Shown here: positions 17,982 through 27,091 of the stretch, piece after piece
Layout: each line of letters starts with the position of its first letter
Position numbering within the stretch: position 1 is the first letter of the stretch
DNA from: Phycisphaerae bacterium
GTDB taxonomy: Bacteria > Planctomycetota > Phycisphaerae > UBA1845 > Fen-1342
Reading direction: 5' to 3'
Length of the DNA stretch: 64,000 nt
Assembly: GCA_022072445.1 (NCBI GenBank)
Contig: JAJVHV010000024.1
Span: 1-64,000 of the forward strand
Position numbers and translations under genes: made by a program
Notes under the pieces: generated by a model
Database searches by the model: none
What the model saw: only the letters and a program-made list of their open reading frames with translations
Told to the model about the DNA's origin: nothing

Positions 17982-18323
17982 GTGCGGCGCTGCGTGGCGC
18001 TGGTCGCCGACCTGATCTTCGAGTCGAAAATCGCCGAGACCGCGCGGCAGCTCGGGGCGTCCGTCACAACCGCCCGCACGCCGGCCCAGGCCCTCGCACA
18101 ACTCGCCGACGGCGACCGGTTCCTCGTCGATCTCAGCGTCGACGCCGAAGCGACGCTGGCCCTGCTCGCGCAGCTCCGCTCCCAACGTCATGACGTCCAC
18201 GTCGTCGCGTTCCTGTCGCACGTGCAGGTCGAACTCGTGCAGAAGGCCCGCGCCGCCGGCGCCGACCTCGTCCTGCCGCGCTCCGAATTCACCCGCCGTT
18301 TGCCCGAGCTGCTGTGCGCGTAA
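17982..18323 (+). CDS. Small receiver-like (CheY-fold) protein
   Basis: This 113-residue protein starts at GTG 17982, two bases after the ABC-F stop. It has the alternating strand-helix pattern of a receiver domain (VALVADLIFESKIAETARQLG, then FLVDLSVDAEATLALLAQLR, then VHVVAFLSHV, then GADLVLPRSEF). The Asp of FLVDLS is at the phosphorylation strand, but the N-terminal acidic pair is reduced. A pseudo-receiver is therefore possible. No kinase is nearby. The function is unknown. Confidence 0.7.
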   Translation: MRRCVALVADLIFESKIAETARQLGASVTTARTPAQALAQLADGDRFLVDLSVDAEATLALLAQLRSQRHDVHVVAFLSHVQVELVQKARAAGADLVLPRSEFTRRLPELLCA

Positions 18324-18338
18324 GCCGCCTGCCGCAGC

Positions 18339-19703
18339 TCACTCCGCCGCGCCGCCGGCGCCCCCCGCCAGCACCTCCCGCCGCTCCTGCCGCAGCCGCC
18401 GGGCCGCGTCGTCCACGCCGCTCCGCCTATCCTCCGCCGTCGCGTGCAGCGCCGCATAACTGAACACGCAGTAGCTCCCGCCCCACTTCTCGCACAGCTC
18501 GAGTTGCCGCCGCATCTGCCCCGCGTCGTGCCTGTAGATGCCCAAGCCGGGAACCACCCGCCGCCGCGGCGCCGCCTGGCGATACGACGCCACGTCCTTC
18601 TCCACCACCCGCGCATCGGTGCTGTACGCCATCGGATACGCCGCGTCGATCAACCCGCGCCGCAGCCAATCCGCCCCATTCTGCAAATAGTTGCTCATCG
18701 CGTTCCGTGCGTCGCCGTGCACCGCCGCCGTCAGCGTCGCCCCCGGGCGATGCTTGCGCAGCGCCTGCCTAATCTCATGCACAAGCTGCGTCAGTTGCGC
18801 GGCGCGCCACTGGTCCCAGCGCCCCACGTCCTCATCCGGCGTCCGCCCGGTGTGCGATTCAAACAGCGCCAGCGTCCGGGCGTCGCGCGGATAGAGCTTC
18901 TTCCCGTTCGGCGTCTTGTCCCAGGCGTATCGGACGTAGTCCATGTGCACGCCGTCGATCGCATAGCGACTCGCGAGCTCCTCGATCACCGCGCTGATGT
19001 GTCTGCGCACCTCCGGCAGACACGGATTCAGAATGCTGTAGAAATCCGTCAGCGGCTGCCGCTGACCGCGCGCGTCGCGGATGAACCAGTCCGGATGGGT
19101 GCGATAAAGCTGGTTCTCGATCGGCGGCGGCTGCGGCCCGCGCCAGCCCGGCAGCACGTTCACCCACGCCTCGATCCGCAGCCCCTGCGCGTGAGCCTCC
19201 TCGACCGCCAGCGCCAGTGGGTCATACCCCGGGTCGCGATAGTCAAACTCCTCCGCCCACGGCTCCAGCTCCGACGGATACATCACCGTCGCGTTGCCCC
19301 GCACCTGCCACAGCACCGTGTTGAACCCCAGCCGCCGGCAATTCCGCATGATCGTGCGAATGTCGTCCGGAAACACATAGTGCATCCGCGCCACCCACAC
19401 CGCGCGAATCGGCCCCGGCATCGGCCGCGGCGCCGGACGCGAAACCCCCGCCGAAGGCGCCTCCGTCCGCCGCGGCTGCGACGCCACCCGCGGCGATTCC
19501 ACCGCGGCCGACGTTGGCGCCGACTCCACCCGCGCCGCGGGACCCGCCGATCGTGGCGGCGGGCAGCCCAGCAGCGACAGCCCAAGCAACCCCAGCGCCG
19601 CGGCACTCGCGACGCCGCACGTCCGCTGCCCGTCGCGCGCCCTTTCCCAGCGCCCGGCGCGCCGCCGACGCAGCCCCCGCCGCCGGCCGTTATCATGCTT
19701 CAT
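18339..19703 (-). CDS. GHL10-type glycoside-hydrolase-like lipoprotein
   Basis: ATG 19703 is preceded by GGAGGAGC. The 454-residue precursor has a basic N-terminus and a lipobox LSLLGC (Cys 47), then a Pro/Ala/Ser linker. The GHL10 (DUF187) barrel follows, with PIRAVWVARMHYVFPDDI, GFNTVLWQVRGNA, LRIEAWVNVLPGW, HPDWFIRD and YAIDGVHMDYVRYAW. The DGVHMDYVRY segment carries the conserved acidic residue of this clan. Members are thought to act on cell-surface or extracellular polysaccharide; the activity is not established for most. It is convergent with the receiver-like gene. Confidence 0.88.
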   Translation of the reverse strand: MKHDNGRRRGLRRRRAGRWERARDGQRTCGVASAAALGLLGLSLLGCPPPRSAGPAARVESAPTSAAVESPRVASQPRRTEAPSAGVSRPAPRPMPGPIRAVWVARMHYVFPDDIRTIMRNCRRLGFNTVLWQVRGNATVMYPSELEPWAEEFDYRDPGYDPLALAVEEAHAQGLRIEAWVNVLPGWRGPQPPPIENQLYRTHPDWFIRDARGQRQPLTDFYSILNPCLPEVRRHISAVIEELASRYAIDGVHMDYVRYAWDKTPNGKKLYPRDARTLALFESHTGRTPDEDVGRWDQWRAAQLTQLVHEIRQALRKHRPGATLTAAVHGDARNAMSNYLQNGADWLRRGLIDAAYPMAYSTDARVVEKDVASYRQAAPRRRVVPGLGIYRHDAGQMRRQLELCEKWGGSYCVFSYAALHATAEDRRSGVDDAARRLRQERREVLAGGAGGAAE

Positions 19704-19729
19704 GCCGCTCCTCCATGAACGAGCCGCCA

Positions 19730-19757
19730 TTTATAGCCGTTGCCGGAGCGTTCGCAA
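19730..19757 (-). promoter_or_regulatory. Sigma-70-type promoter of the GHL10 gene
   Basis: Reading the minus strand, TTGCGA (19757-19752), a 16-base spacer and TATAAA (19735-19730) lie about 27 bases before the ATG at 19703. This is one of the few AT-rich spots in the area. Confidence 0.55.
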
Positions 19758-19826
19758 CCGCATCCGCGCCGCGCCAGGCGCGCCGCATGCGCCGCGACCG
19801 ACCCGCGCTTGAGAAAGTCGCCACGC

Positions 19827-20705
19827 ATGCCTGCCGAAACATGGTTGCTCACCGGCGCCACGGGCCAGCTCGGCGGCTGGGCACTGCACGAGCTCTGCCA
19901 TGACCCAGCCCGGCCGCGCGTCTTCGCCTTGGCGCGCCAGCCGGCCGAACGCGCGGGCGCCACAGTCGTGGCTTGCGACCTGGCGCAGCTCGACACCCTG
20001 CGCCCGCTCGTCACCGACCTGCGTCCGACACACGCCCTGCACCTCGGCGCCGTCACCTCCGTCGCCGACGCCTTCGCCGATCCCGCCCGCGCGCAGCGCG
20101 TCAACGCCGACGCAACCGCCGAACTCGCCGCCGCCGTCCGCGCCTGCGGCGCACGCTTCGTCTACGCCTCGACCGACATGGTCTTCGACGGCGATCACGC
20201 GCCCTACGCCGAGGGCGACGAGCCGCGGCCGCTCAGCGTCTACGGCCGCACGAAGCTCGCCGGCGAACGCGCCCTTGCCGGTTCGCCTCACGCGCTCACC
20301 GTCCGCATCCCGCTCATGTACGGCCTGCCGCGACACCCGCGCCGCACCACCTTCGCTCAGCAGCTCGACGCCCTGCACGCCGCAACGCCGCTTCGGCTCT
20401 TCCACGACGAGTTCCGCACGCCCGTCTGGCTCCGCGACGCCGCCCGCGCCCTCATCGGCCTGGCACGCAGCGACCTCGCCGGCGTCATCCACCTCGCCGG
20501 ACCGCAGCGCCTCTCGCGCCTCGACCTGATCGCCCGCGCCGCGACGCTGCTCGGCTTGCCCACCTCCGGACTGACCGCCGTCTCGCGCCTCAGCGTCGGC
20601 GGCGACGAACCCCGCCCCGCCGACCTCTCGCTCGACGGCGCGCGTCTCGCGCAGGTCATGCCCGCGCTGACTCCCGGGCCGCTCCGCATCGACGCGCTGC
20701 GCTGA
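19827..20705 (+). CDS. RmlD-like NAD(P)-dependent sugar-nucleotide reductase
   Basis: ATG 19827 gives 292 residues. The start shows the Rossmann motif LTGATGQLGGWAL. YASTDMVFDGDHAPYAEGD and VYGRTKLAGE match the SDR active-site region of dTDP-4-dehydrorhamnose reductases (YxxxK). The C-terminus has the TPVWLRDAARAL-type substrate-binding segment of this branch. It probably reduces a nucleotide-activated keto-sugar, but no other rhamnose-pathway gene is beside it. The exact substrate is open. Confidence 0.85.
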   Translation: MPAETWLLTGATGQLGGWALHELCHDPARPRVFALARQPAERAGATVVACDLAQLDTLRPLVTDLRPTHALHLGAVTSVADAFADPARAQRVNADATAELAAAVRACGARFVYASTDMVFDGDHAPYAEGDEPRPLSVYGRTKLAGERALAGSPHALTVRIPLMYGLPRHPRRTTFAQQLDALHAATPLRLFHDEFRTPVWLRDAARALIGLARSDLAGVIHLAGPQRLSRLDLIARAATLLGLPTSGLTAVSRLSVGGDEPRPADLSLDGARLAQVMPALTPGPLRIDALR

Positions 20706-20732
20706 CCCGCCAGCCGCACGCCGCGCCGCCGC

Positions 20733-22628
20733 TCAGCTCGCGCGCCGCGCCGAGTTCCACATCCCCGCCAGCAGCCGCGTCAGCCCGATGCCGCAGACCA
20801 CAAAGACCGCGGCCAGAATCGTTCCGGACAAGCTGTGTCCCAGCAGAAACTGCCCGACGCTGAACAGCGCGCCATAGATCATCGCGCAGCCCAGCACAAC
20901 GCCCAGCAGCGCCGTTCCGATCGAATCCGCCGCCGACACGTCGCCCGCTTCCCGCCGCACATGCGCCCAGCCCGGCCCCGCCGGCCGCACCAGCCGATAG
21001 AACGCGACCAGCCGCTCCTTCGACGTCGGAGCCGTCACCAGCGTCACCAGCAGCCAGCCCACCGTCGTGGCCACCACCGTCGCGATCAGGCCGACGTGGC
21101 TCGAAATCTCCAGCACCGACTTGCTGTTCAGCGACAACCAGCCCGCGTTCTTCCAGGCCAGCACCGCCGCACTGTAATCACCCCCCGCCGCCAATCGCCG
21201 GTTCACCAGAAACACCGCCAGCGCTGCCGCGAACGAGACGACCATCCCGCTCAGCTCGCTCCACGCGTTCACCCGCCACCAGAACCAGCGCAGCAGGTAG
21301 ATCAATCCCGTCCCCGCCCCAACCGACAGCAGCAGATTGAACGCCTCGCCCGCCGTCGTCAGCGCGAACATCAGCGCCCCCGAAAGCACCATCAGCACCG
21401 CCGAAACCGCCCGCCCCAGCCACACCACCGCCCGCTCGCTGGCCGCCGGATCGATGAACCGCCGGTAGAAATCCAGCACCAGGTACGACGTGCCCCAGTT
21501 CATGTGCGTCGTCATCGTCGAAACATACGCCGCCAGCAGCGACGCCACCAGCAGCCCCAGCAGGCCGTGCGGCAGCAGCGTCAGCATCGCCGGATAGGCC
21601 AGGTCGTGGCCCAGCAGATCGTCGCTGACGTGCGGCAATGCCTTCTGAATGTCCGACAGCTCCGGAAAAACCAGCATCGAGCAGAGCGCCACAATAATCC
21701 ACGGCCACGGCCGGATGGCGTAATGCGCCAGGTTGAACCACAGCGTACCCGCCAGCGCATCCTTCTCCGTCCGCGCCGCCAGCATCCGCTGCGCGATGTA
21801 ACTGCCGCCCCCGGGCTCCGCACCCGGATACCACACGCTCCACCACTGCACCAGCAGCGGCAGCAGAAACAGCGGCAGTAGCCCCTCCCAGTTCGTCACC
21901 GCCGCGCCCGCCGCGTCCGTGATCGTCAGCGGCGGAAAAATCGTCAGCTTGTCGGCGTGCGTGGCCGAGAGCTTCTCGATCAACCCGCCCAGCCCGCCGA
22001 CCTGCGGCTGCTGCAGCGCGTAATAGGCCGCGGCGATCACGCCGACCATGGCCAGCGCGAATTGGATCATGTCAGTCGTCAGGACGCCCCACAGCCCGGA
22101 GAAACTGCCGAAAACCACGCAGATGATCGTGCACACCACGACCGTGCGCTCGCGCTCCCACCCCAGCATGACGTTCGCGATCTTGGCCGCCGCCAGCGTC
22201 ACCGTCGCCATGATCATGCAGTTGAAAAAGAGCCCCAGGTAGATCGCGCGAAAGCCGCGCAGGAACGCCGCCGACACCCCGTCATACCGCAGCTCGTAGA
22301 ACTCCAGGTCGGTCAGCACCCCGCTCCGCCGCCACAGCCGCGCATACAGAAACACCGTCGTCATGCCCGTGATCAGAAACGCCCACCACAGCCAGTTCTT
22401 CGCGATCCCGCCCGTCCGCACGAAATTCGTCACCAGGTTCGGCGTGTCGGTGGAGAACGTCGTCGCCACCATCGACGTGCCGATCAGCCACCAGGGCGCC
22501 GCCTGCCCCGAGGCGAAGAACTCGCTGGCGCTGCGGCCCGCCCGCCGGGCATAGAAGATCACCGGCAGAAACGTCACCACCAGGCTCGCCACCACCACAA
22601 ACCAGTCCAGACTGTTCATCGGCTGCAT
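20733..22628 (-). CDS. Sodium:solute symporter family transporter
   Basis: This is a 631-residue, highly hydrophobic protein with about 14 predicted helices. ATG 22628 begins MQPMNSLDWFVVVASL; a TTG further upstream lies in a repeat and is less likely. SSS-family signs are the second-helix region ASGQAAPWWLIGTSMVATTFSTDTP and the sodium-site stretch LLVASLLAAYVSTMTTHMNWGTSYLV. SSS carriers move sugars, amino acids or organic acids with sodium. The substrate is not evident. The gene stands alone: a repeat-rich spacer lies upstream and a convergent gene downstream. Confidence 0.9.
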   Translation of the reverse strand: MQPMNSLDWFVVVASLVVTFLPVIFYARRAGRSASEFFASGQAAPWWLIGTSMVATTFSTDTPNLVTNFVRTGGIAKNWLWWAFLITGMTTVFLYARLWRRSGVLTDLEFYELRYDGVSAAFLRGFRAIYLGLFFNCMIMATVTLAAAKIANVMLGWERERTVVVCTIICVVFGSFSGLWGVLTTDMIQFALAMVGVIAAAYYALQQPQVGGLGGLIEKLSATHADKLTIFPPLTITDAAGAAVTNWEGLLPLFLLPLLVQWWSVWYPGAEPGGGSYIAQRMLAARTEKDALAGTLWFNLAHYAIRPWPWIIVALCSMLVFPELSDIQKALPHVSDDLLGHDLAYPAMLTLLPHGLLGLLVASLLAAYVSTMTTHMNWGTSYLVLDFYRRFIDPAASERAVVWLGRAVSAVLMVLSGALMFALTTAGEAFNLLLSVGAGTGLIYLLRWFWWRVNAWSELSGMVVSFAAALAVFLVNRRLAAGGDYSAAVLAWKNAGWLSLNSKSVLEISSHVGLIATVVATTVGWLLVTLVTAPTSKERLVAFYRLVRPAGPGWAHVRREAGDVSAADSIGTALLGVVLGCAMIYGALFSVGQFLLGHSLSGTILAAVFVVCGIGLTRLLAGMWNSARRAS

Positions 22629-22689
22629 CGGCCGCGCATCCTCTCTGGTCGTCCTGCCCCCGCCATCCAACTGTGTTCCGCGTCACGCG

Positions 22690-22983
22690 CCTGCGATCTG
22701 CACTGCCGGTAGCGTCGGCCCTCCGTGGCCACGCTTCTGCATTCTGCATCATTCATTCTGCATTGCCGTATGGAGAGCAGCCGCCCTCGGCTGCACTCCC
22801 GCTCACTCGCTGGCGCTTCGTGCTCTGAGGTGACTCGCGCTTCACTCGCTGGCGCTTCGTGCTCTGAGGCGACTCCCGCCGCACGTGCTCGCGTTCCGCA
22901 TTCTGCATTCTTCATTCTGCATTGCCGTATGGAGAGCAGCCGCCCCCAACCCCACTTCACCGCGGCCGCCGCGCCACAGCAGC
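22690..22983. repeat. Composite of dispersed repeats upstream of the symporter
   Basis: Together with 22629-22689 this region has no gene. It contains GTAGCGTCGGCCCTCC and following bases (22709-22733), two ATTCTGCATT-rich blocks (about 22735-22768 and 22894-22928), a hairpin GCAGCCG-CCCT-CGGCTGC (22777-22794), and a 39-base direct duplication around TCACTCGCTGGCGCTTCG (22803 and 22842). The same words recur at 38.7 kb and, inverted, inside a glycosyltransferase at 49.7 kb. Confidence 0.8.
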
Positions 22984-23766
22984 TCATGCGTCCGCAATCT
23001 CGGCGACGACACCCATCTCGCGCAACTCATCGAGCACGGCCGGCTCGACGCCCGCATCCGTAATCAGCCGGTCAACCTCCGAAAGCTGCGCGAAAAACTC
23101 GACCGCCCGTCGCCCGAACTTGCTGCTGTCCACCAGCAGATACAGCCGGTCCGCCAGGTCGATCATCCGCCGCTTGATCCGGGCGTGCTCGTCCGCCGAA
23201 ACGCTCAACCCGCGCTTCAGATCAACGCCCTGGCTCGAAAGAAACAGCTTGGTGATGTGAAACCGCTCCAGCGCCTGCTCCGACATCGACCCCAGGTACG
23301 ACAGCGACGGCGCGTCCAGAATCCCACCCGTCAGAATCACCCGCACCCGCGTCCGGTCAACCAGCGCCGACCCCACCACGTGCGAATTCGTAATCACCGT
23401 CAGCGCAATGTCCGGTATCACGTGCGCCAGCTCCACCGCCGTCGAACTCGCGTCCAGCGCGATCACGTCCCCCTCGCCGATGTGCCGCGCCGCCGACCGC
23501 GCAATCGCGCGCTTCTCCGACAGGTGCTCCGCCTCCCGCACGCTGTAGGGCAGGTCGCGACGGTCGTTCTCCACCACCATCGCCCCACCGTGAATCCGAA
23601 CCAGCTTCCCGTCGTTCCCCAGCTTCTCCAGGTCCCGCCGAATCGTCTCCTCCGTCACCTGCAGCTCACGCGCCAGCGTCGTCACACGAACCGTGCCCGA
23701 CGACACCACGCGGTTCACGATCTGACGGTGACGCTCTTCGGCGAGAATCGGCGACTCGCGTTTCAT
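22984..23766 (-). CDS. DeoR-family transcriptional regulator
   Basis: ATG 23766 gives 260 residues. The N-terminal helix-turn-helix (RHRQIVNRVVSSGTVRVTTLARELQ, then VTEETIRRDLEKL) and the LVRIHGGAM link are classic DeoR. The C-terminal sugar-phosphate sensor domain follows (VIALDASSTAVELAHVI, VITNSHVV, LTGGILD, FLSSQGVD, LYLLVDSSKFGRRA). DeoR proteins repress sugar-catabolic genes until a phosphorylated effector binds. No catabolic gene is adjacent. The divergent lipoprotein gene or its own promoter may be its target. Confidence 0.9.
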   Translation of the reverse strand: MKRESPILAEERHRQIVNRVVSSGTVRVTTLARELQVTEETIRRDLEKLGNDGKLVRIHGGAMVVENDRRDLPYSVREAEHLSEKRAIARSAARHIGEGDVIALDASSTAVELAHVIPDIALTVITNSHVVGSALVDRTRVRVILTGGILDAPSLSYLGSMSEQALERFHITKLFLSSQGVDLKRGLSVSADEHARIKRRMIDLADRLYLLVDSSKFGRRAVEFFAQLSEVDRLITDAGVEPAVLDELREMGVVAEIADA

Positions 23767-23790
23767 AATCCCGGGAAATGCGCGTTTTTC

Positions 23791-23822
23791 TGCGACGACC
23801 GGCTGCGACGACGTTGCGACGA
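23791..23822. promoter_or_regulatory. Triple direct repeat TGCGACGA in the DeoR divergent region
   Basis: TGCGACGA occurs at 23791, 23804 and 23815, that is, at about helical-turn spacing, between the divergent DeoR and lipoprotein genes. A TTGCGA-16-TATATG pair overlaps the third copy. It is a candidate operator for the DeoR protein. Confidence 0.4.
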
Positions 23823-23838
23823 TTCCGATATTCTCTAT

Positions 23839-24102
23839 ATGCTGTCCACGCGGCGCGTCAGTATAGCCGGCACCGCCGGAGTTGCGAGCAGCCCGCACCC
23901 GCGGGTGGCCACCGCGGCCGCCTTTCTGGTCGGCCTGCTGCTCGGCCTCGCCGGCTGCCAGGCACAGGACCGCCCGGAATTCGACCCGGGCGACACACGC
24001 GCCCACGACCGGCCGCTCCTGCAACGCGCCGACGGCCTCATGAACGATGCCAACGCCGCCATCGACGAGCTCGACCGACTCCTCGAACACGCGCTCTATT
24101 GA
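23839..24102 (+). CDS. Small lipoprotein of unknown function
   Basis: ATG 23839 encodes 87 residues with a hydrophobic segment ending in a clear lipobox (LLLGLAGC, Cys at about 40). The short acidic mature part is helical (LMNDANAAIDELDRLLEHALY). The sequence is otherwise unfamiliar. GTG 23905, just before the hydrophobic segment, is an alternative start. It is divergent from the DeoR gene and 30 bases before a phosphoesterase gene. It could be a short structural or regulatory lipoprotein, but the evidence for function is nil. Confidence 0.55.
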   Translation: MLSTRRVSIAGTAGVASSPHPRVATAAAFLVGLLLGLAGCQAQDRPEFDPGDTRAHDRPLLQRADGLMNDANAAIDELDRLLEHALY

Positions 24103-24132
24103 GCCGTCCCACAGGAACCGCATGGGCCGCCG

Positions 24133-24972
24133 ATGAGAATCTGCTTCACCAGCGACCTGCACGGAAGCCCCGAGCTCTTCGACCAGCTCGAACGACTCGT
24201 CAGCAGCGAGCGCCCCGCCTTGCTGATCCTCGGCGGCGACATGCTGCTCGACGGCGACCCGCACGACCCCGTCGCCTCGCAGTGCCGGTACGTCCGCGAG
24301 CAATTCATCCCCCGCGTCCGCCAGCTCCGCGCCCGCGTCGACGGCCTGCGCGTCGCCTGCATCATGGGCAACCACGACTGGATCCCCGCCGAAGTCGAGA
24401 TCGCCCGCCACCATCGCGAGGGGAGCATCGTCCTGCTCAGCACGGAACAGCCCTGGTACTTTGGCGGCCTGAACTTCCTTGGCTACTCCCACACCCCGCC
24501 GACGCCCTGGTGGGTCAAGGACTACGAGCGCCTCGATCTGCCGACCGACGCCCTGCCGCAGCAGGGCGGCAGCGCCTGGAACGTCAGCGAGCAGCGCGTC
24601 TGGTCGCGCAGCGCGCAGGAGCACTACCGCGCGCACCCCGCCATGGCCAGCGACCTCGCCACCGCAGCCGCCGTCCGTGGCCGCTGGATCTTCGTGAGCC
24701 ACACGCCTCCGCGCGACACCGCCCTCGACCTGCTCCCGCACGTCGACCGGCCGGTCGGCTCACGCGCCGTCCGCGCCTTCATCGAGCACCGCCAGCCCCA
24801 GGTCGCGCTCCACGGCCACATCCACGAGTCCCCGGCCATCTCCGGCGCGTACGTCGATTCCCTCGGCGCCACGCTCTGCGTCAACCCCGGTCAGGGCCTC
24901 TCGCGCCTCCACGCCGTGCTCTTCGACTCCGACGACCCCGCCGCCTCGCGGCGACACACGGTGTTCGATTGA
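24133..24972 (+). CDS. Calcineurin-like metallophosphoesterase
   Basis: This 279-residue protein shows the five metal-binding blocks of the superfamily: TSDLHG (residues 6-11), ILGGDML, MGNHDW, VSHTPP and LHGHIHE. These ligate two metal ions that hydrolyse phosphoester or phosphodiester bonds. The family spans nucleases, phosphatases and cyclic-nucleotide phosphodiesterases, so the substrate is open. No signal peptide is seen, so it is cytoplasmic. The stop overlaps the TTG start of aroK. Confidence 0.88.
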   Translation: MRICFTSDLHGSPELFDQLERLVSSERPALLILGGDMLLDGDPHDPVASQCRYVREQFIPRVRQLRARVDGLRVACIMGNHDWIPAEVEIARHHREGSIVLLSTEQPWYFGGLNFLGYSHTPPTPWWVKDYERLDLPTDALPQQGGSAWNVSEQRVWSRSAQEHYRAHPAMASDLATAAAVRGRWIFVSHTPPRDTALDLLPHVDRPVGSRAVRAFIEHRQPQVALHGHIHESPAISGAYVDSLGATLCVNPGQGLSRLHAVLFDSDDPAASRRHTVFD

Positions 24973-25529
24973 GCGCCCAGCCGCCCACCGACGCCGGCCT
25001 CGTCCTCTTCGGAATGCGCGGCAGCGGAAAATCCAGCGTCGCCCGGTCGCTCTCCGCCCTCACCGGCCGCGCATCCGCCGACACCGACGATCTCATCGAA
25101 CGCGCCACCGGCCGCACGGTCAGCGATATCTTCGCGCGCGACGGCGAACCGCGCTTCCGCGACCTCGAACGCAGCGCCGTCGCCGACGCCGCCGCGCATC
25201 CCGGTTGGATCGTCAGCGTCGGCGGGGGCGCCGTCCTCCACACCGACAATCGCCGCCTGCTCAAGACCGTCGGCCCCTGCGTCTGGCTCCACGCCGCACC
25301 GGAATTTCTGTGGGACCGCATTCGCACCGACGCCGCCAGCCCCGGCCGCCGCCCCGCGCTCACCGCGCTGCAAGGCCTCGACGAGCTCCGCGAACTGCTC
25401 CACGTGCGCGAGCCGGTCTACCGCGACTTCGCCGACTTCACCGTTGATACCGCCGGCCGCAGCGTCGACGATGTCGCCATGATCGTCCTGCAAGCGTGGC
25501 AATCCTGGCCGCGGAGTGCCCCGGCGTGA
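24969..25529 (+). CDS. aroK: Shikimate kinase
   Basis: TTG 24969 overlaps the previous stop (TTGA) and gives 186 residues. The P-loop [14 protein letters not shown], the substrate-binding DTDDLIE, the FRDLER arginine and the glycine stretch VSVGGGAV are the family landmarks, and PGRRPAL supplies the lid arginine. It phosphorylates shikimate at O-3 in aromatic amino-acid biosynthesis. The stop overlaps the prepilin peptidase start. No other shikimate-pathway gene is in the window. Confidence 0.88.
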   Translation: MSAQPPTDAGLVLFGMRGSGKSSVARSLSALTGRASADTDDLIERATGRTVSDIFARDGEPRFRDLERSAVADAAAHPGWIVSVGGGAVLHTDNRRLLKTVGPCVWLHAAPEFLWDRIRTDAASPGRRPALTALQGLDELRELLHVREPVYRDFADFTVDTAGRSVDDVAMIVLQAWQSWPRSAPA

Positions 25530-27091
25530 GCGGCCTCCTGCACGTCGTCCTCGGCGCTTTCGTCTGGATGCTCGGCGCTTGCGTCGGCAGCTTCCTCAAC
25601 GTCGTGATCTACCGGTTGCCGCGCGGCCTCTCCGTCGCCCAGCCGCGCCGCAGCTTCTGCCCCCACTGCCACCAGCTCATCGCGCCCTACGACAACCTCC
25701 CCATCCTGAGCTGGCTCCTGCTCCGCGGACGCTGCCGCCGCTGCGGCGGACCAATCGCTCTGCAGTATCCGCTCGTCGAGGCGCTCACCGCCGCCCTCTT
25801 CGCCCTGGCTTACCTCCTCCTCGTCGTCGCCCGCGCCCGCGACGGCGTCGCCGCCGTCACGCCGCTCGACACCCCGCTCGTCGTCGCCTGGCTGGTCCTC
25901 ATCGCCGCGATGATCGTCTGCTCCGCCACCGACCTCGTCAGCTACACCATCGACATCCGCGTCACCGACGTGGCGCTCGCCGCGGCATTACTCCTCCATG
26001 CCCTCTGGCCGCTCGCACCCCACACCGGGTTCGCCAGTCGCGCCGCATCCACCGCCGCCGCCGCCGCCTGCGCCGCTTTCCTCGTCAGCGCCTGGGTGCT
26101 CTTCCGTACACCCCGCGGCGACGCAGCCGCCGACGCCGCCCCGGAGTCGGAGTCGAACGACACCGCCCAACGCGACGACCGCCGCCCCGACCAGCCCGAC
26201 AGCTCCGCGTTGGCCAGCCCCTCGGTCTTCAGCGCGCCCAACGTCGCCGCCGTCGCTGTGATCGCCCTCCTCGGTTTGCTGTGCGTCGCAGCACTCGCAC
26301 CCGACCCGTCGTTGGCCAGGCTCCGCCACTATCCGGCGGCCGCGATCCTGCTCTCCGTCTTTGCCGCATTCGTCATCACCAGCGGGCGTCAACGGCCGGT
26401 CGACGACGAGCTTGACGAGGCCATCGCCGCCGAAAGTCCGCGCGCCCGCCGCGAAGCCCTGCGCGAGCTGCTCTGGCTCGTGCCCATGATCGCCGCCGCC
26501 CTCATCGTCGCGATTGCGTTTGCCGCGCTGCCGGCCTGCCACGCCGGTTGGCGGACGGCGCTCGGCTGGAGTGTGCCGTGGTTCGGCGGAACGACGCTCC
26601 AGCCGCTCGCTGGCGCCGCGTTTGCCATGCACGGCGCGATCGTCGCCGCCCTCGCCGGCTGGATTCTCCGCCTCGTCTTCACGCTCGCGCTCGGAAAAGA
26701 GGCTTTCGCCACTGGCGATATCTACATGCTCTCCGCAGGCGGCGCGGCTTGCGGCTGGGACATCGCCCTCGCCGGGCTCTTCGCCGCCGTCGTGCTGGCG
26801 CTGCTCGGCTTTCTCGCGACGCTTTTCTTCAAGAACAGCGGGATGATCCCGTTCGGACCGTGGCTCGGACTTGGTTTTCTCGTCGCCCTCTGGCTCAGCC
26901 GCCCGCTCAACGAGCACGTCGCCGACCAGGCCGCCGCCGTCGCCGCCGCCTGGCGCAGCAACCCGGCCCTGGTCGTCGCCCTGGCCGGCATCCTGCTGGT
27001 CGCAACCCCCCTGGCGCTCCTGCTGGCGCGCACGCTCCGCCGCCTCGTCGCCCCCGACGACGATCAGCCCACTACGCCTGCCCGACCGTGA
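25526..27091 (+). CDS. pilD: Enlarged prepilin peptidase / N-methyltransferase (A24 family)
   Basis: GTG 25526 overlaps the aroK stop; GTG 25496 is possible. The 521-residue membrane protein begins with the methyltransferase domain ([20 protein letters not shown] at 45-48, [23 protein letters not shown] at 71-77). The two catalytic aspartates of the GXGD-type protease are likely D136 ([10 protein letters not shown]) and D398 (FATGDIYM). The usual GxGD is ATGD here. They are about 260 residues apart, instead of about 60, because of an inserted hydrophilic and multi-helix section. PilD cleaves and methylates type IV pilin-like proteins. Neighbouring pilin genes are not seen. Confidence 0.82.
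   Translation: MSGLLHVVLGAFVWMLGACVGSFLNVVIYRLPRGLSVAQPRRSFCPHCHQLIAPYDNLPILSWLLLRGRCRRCGGPIALQYPLVEALTAALFALAYLLLVVARARDGVAAVTPLDTPLVVAWLVLIAAMIVCSATDLVSYTIDIRVTDVALAAALLLHALWPLAPHTGFASRAASTAAAAACAAFLVSAWVLFRTPRGDAAADAAPESESNDTAQRDDRRPDQPDSSALASPSVFSAPNVAAVAVIALLGLLCVAALAPDPSLARLRHYPAAAILLSVFAAFVITSGRQRPVDDELDEAIAAESPRARREALRELLWLVPMIAAALIVAIAFAALPACHAGWRTALGWSVPWFGGTTLQPLAGAAFAMHGAIVAALAGWILRLVFTLALGKEAFATGDIYMLSAGGAACGWDIALAGLFAAVVLALLGFLATLFFKNSGMIPFGPWLGLGFLVALWLSRPLNEHVADQAAAVAAAWRSNPALVVALAGILLVATPLALLLARTLRRLVAPDDDQPTTPARP

Noticed and set aside
22885-23838. Upstream extension of the small lipoprotein frame
   Set aside because: It is antisense to the DeoR gene and begins in repeat DNA.
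23767-24741. N-terminal extension of the DeoR frame
   Set aside because: It is antisense to the phosphoesterase and lipoprotein genes; the DeoR domain begins right at ATG 23766.
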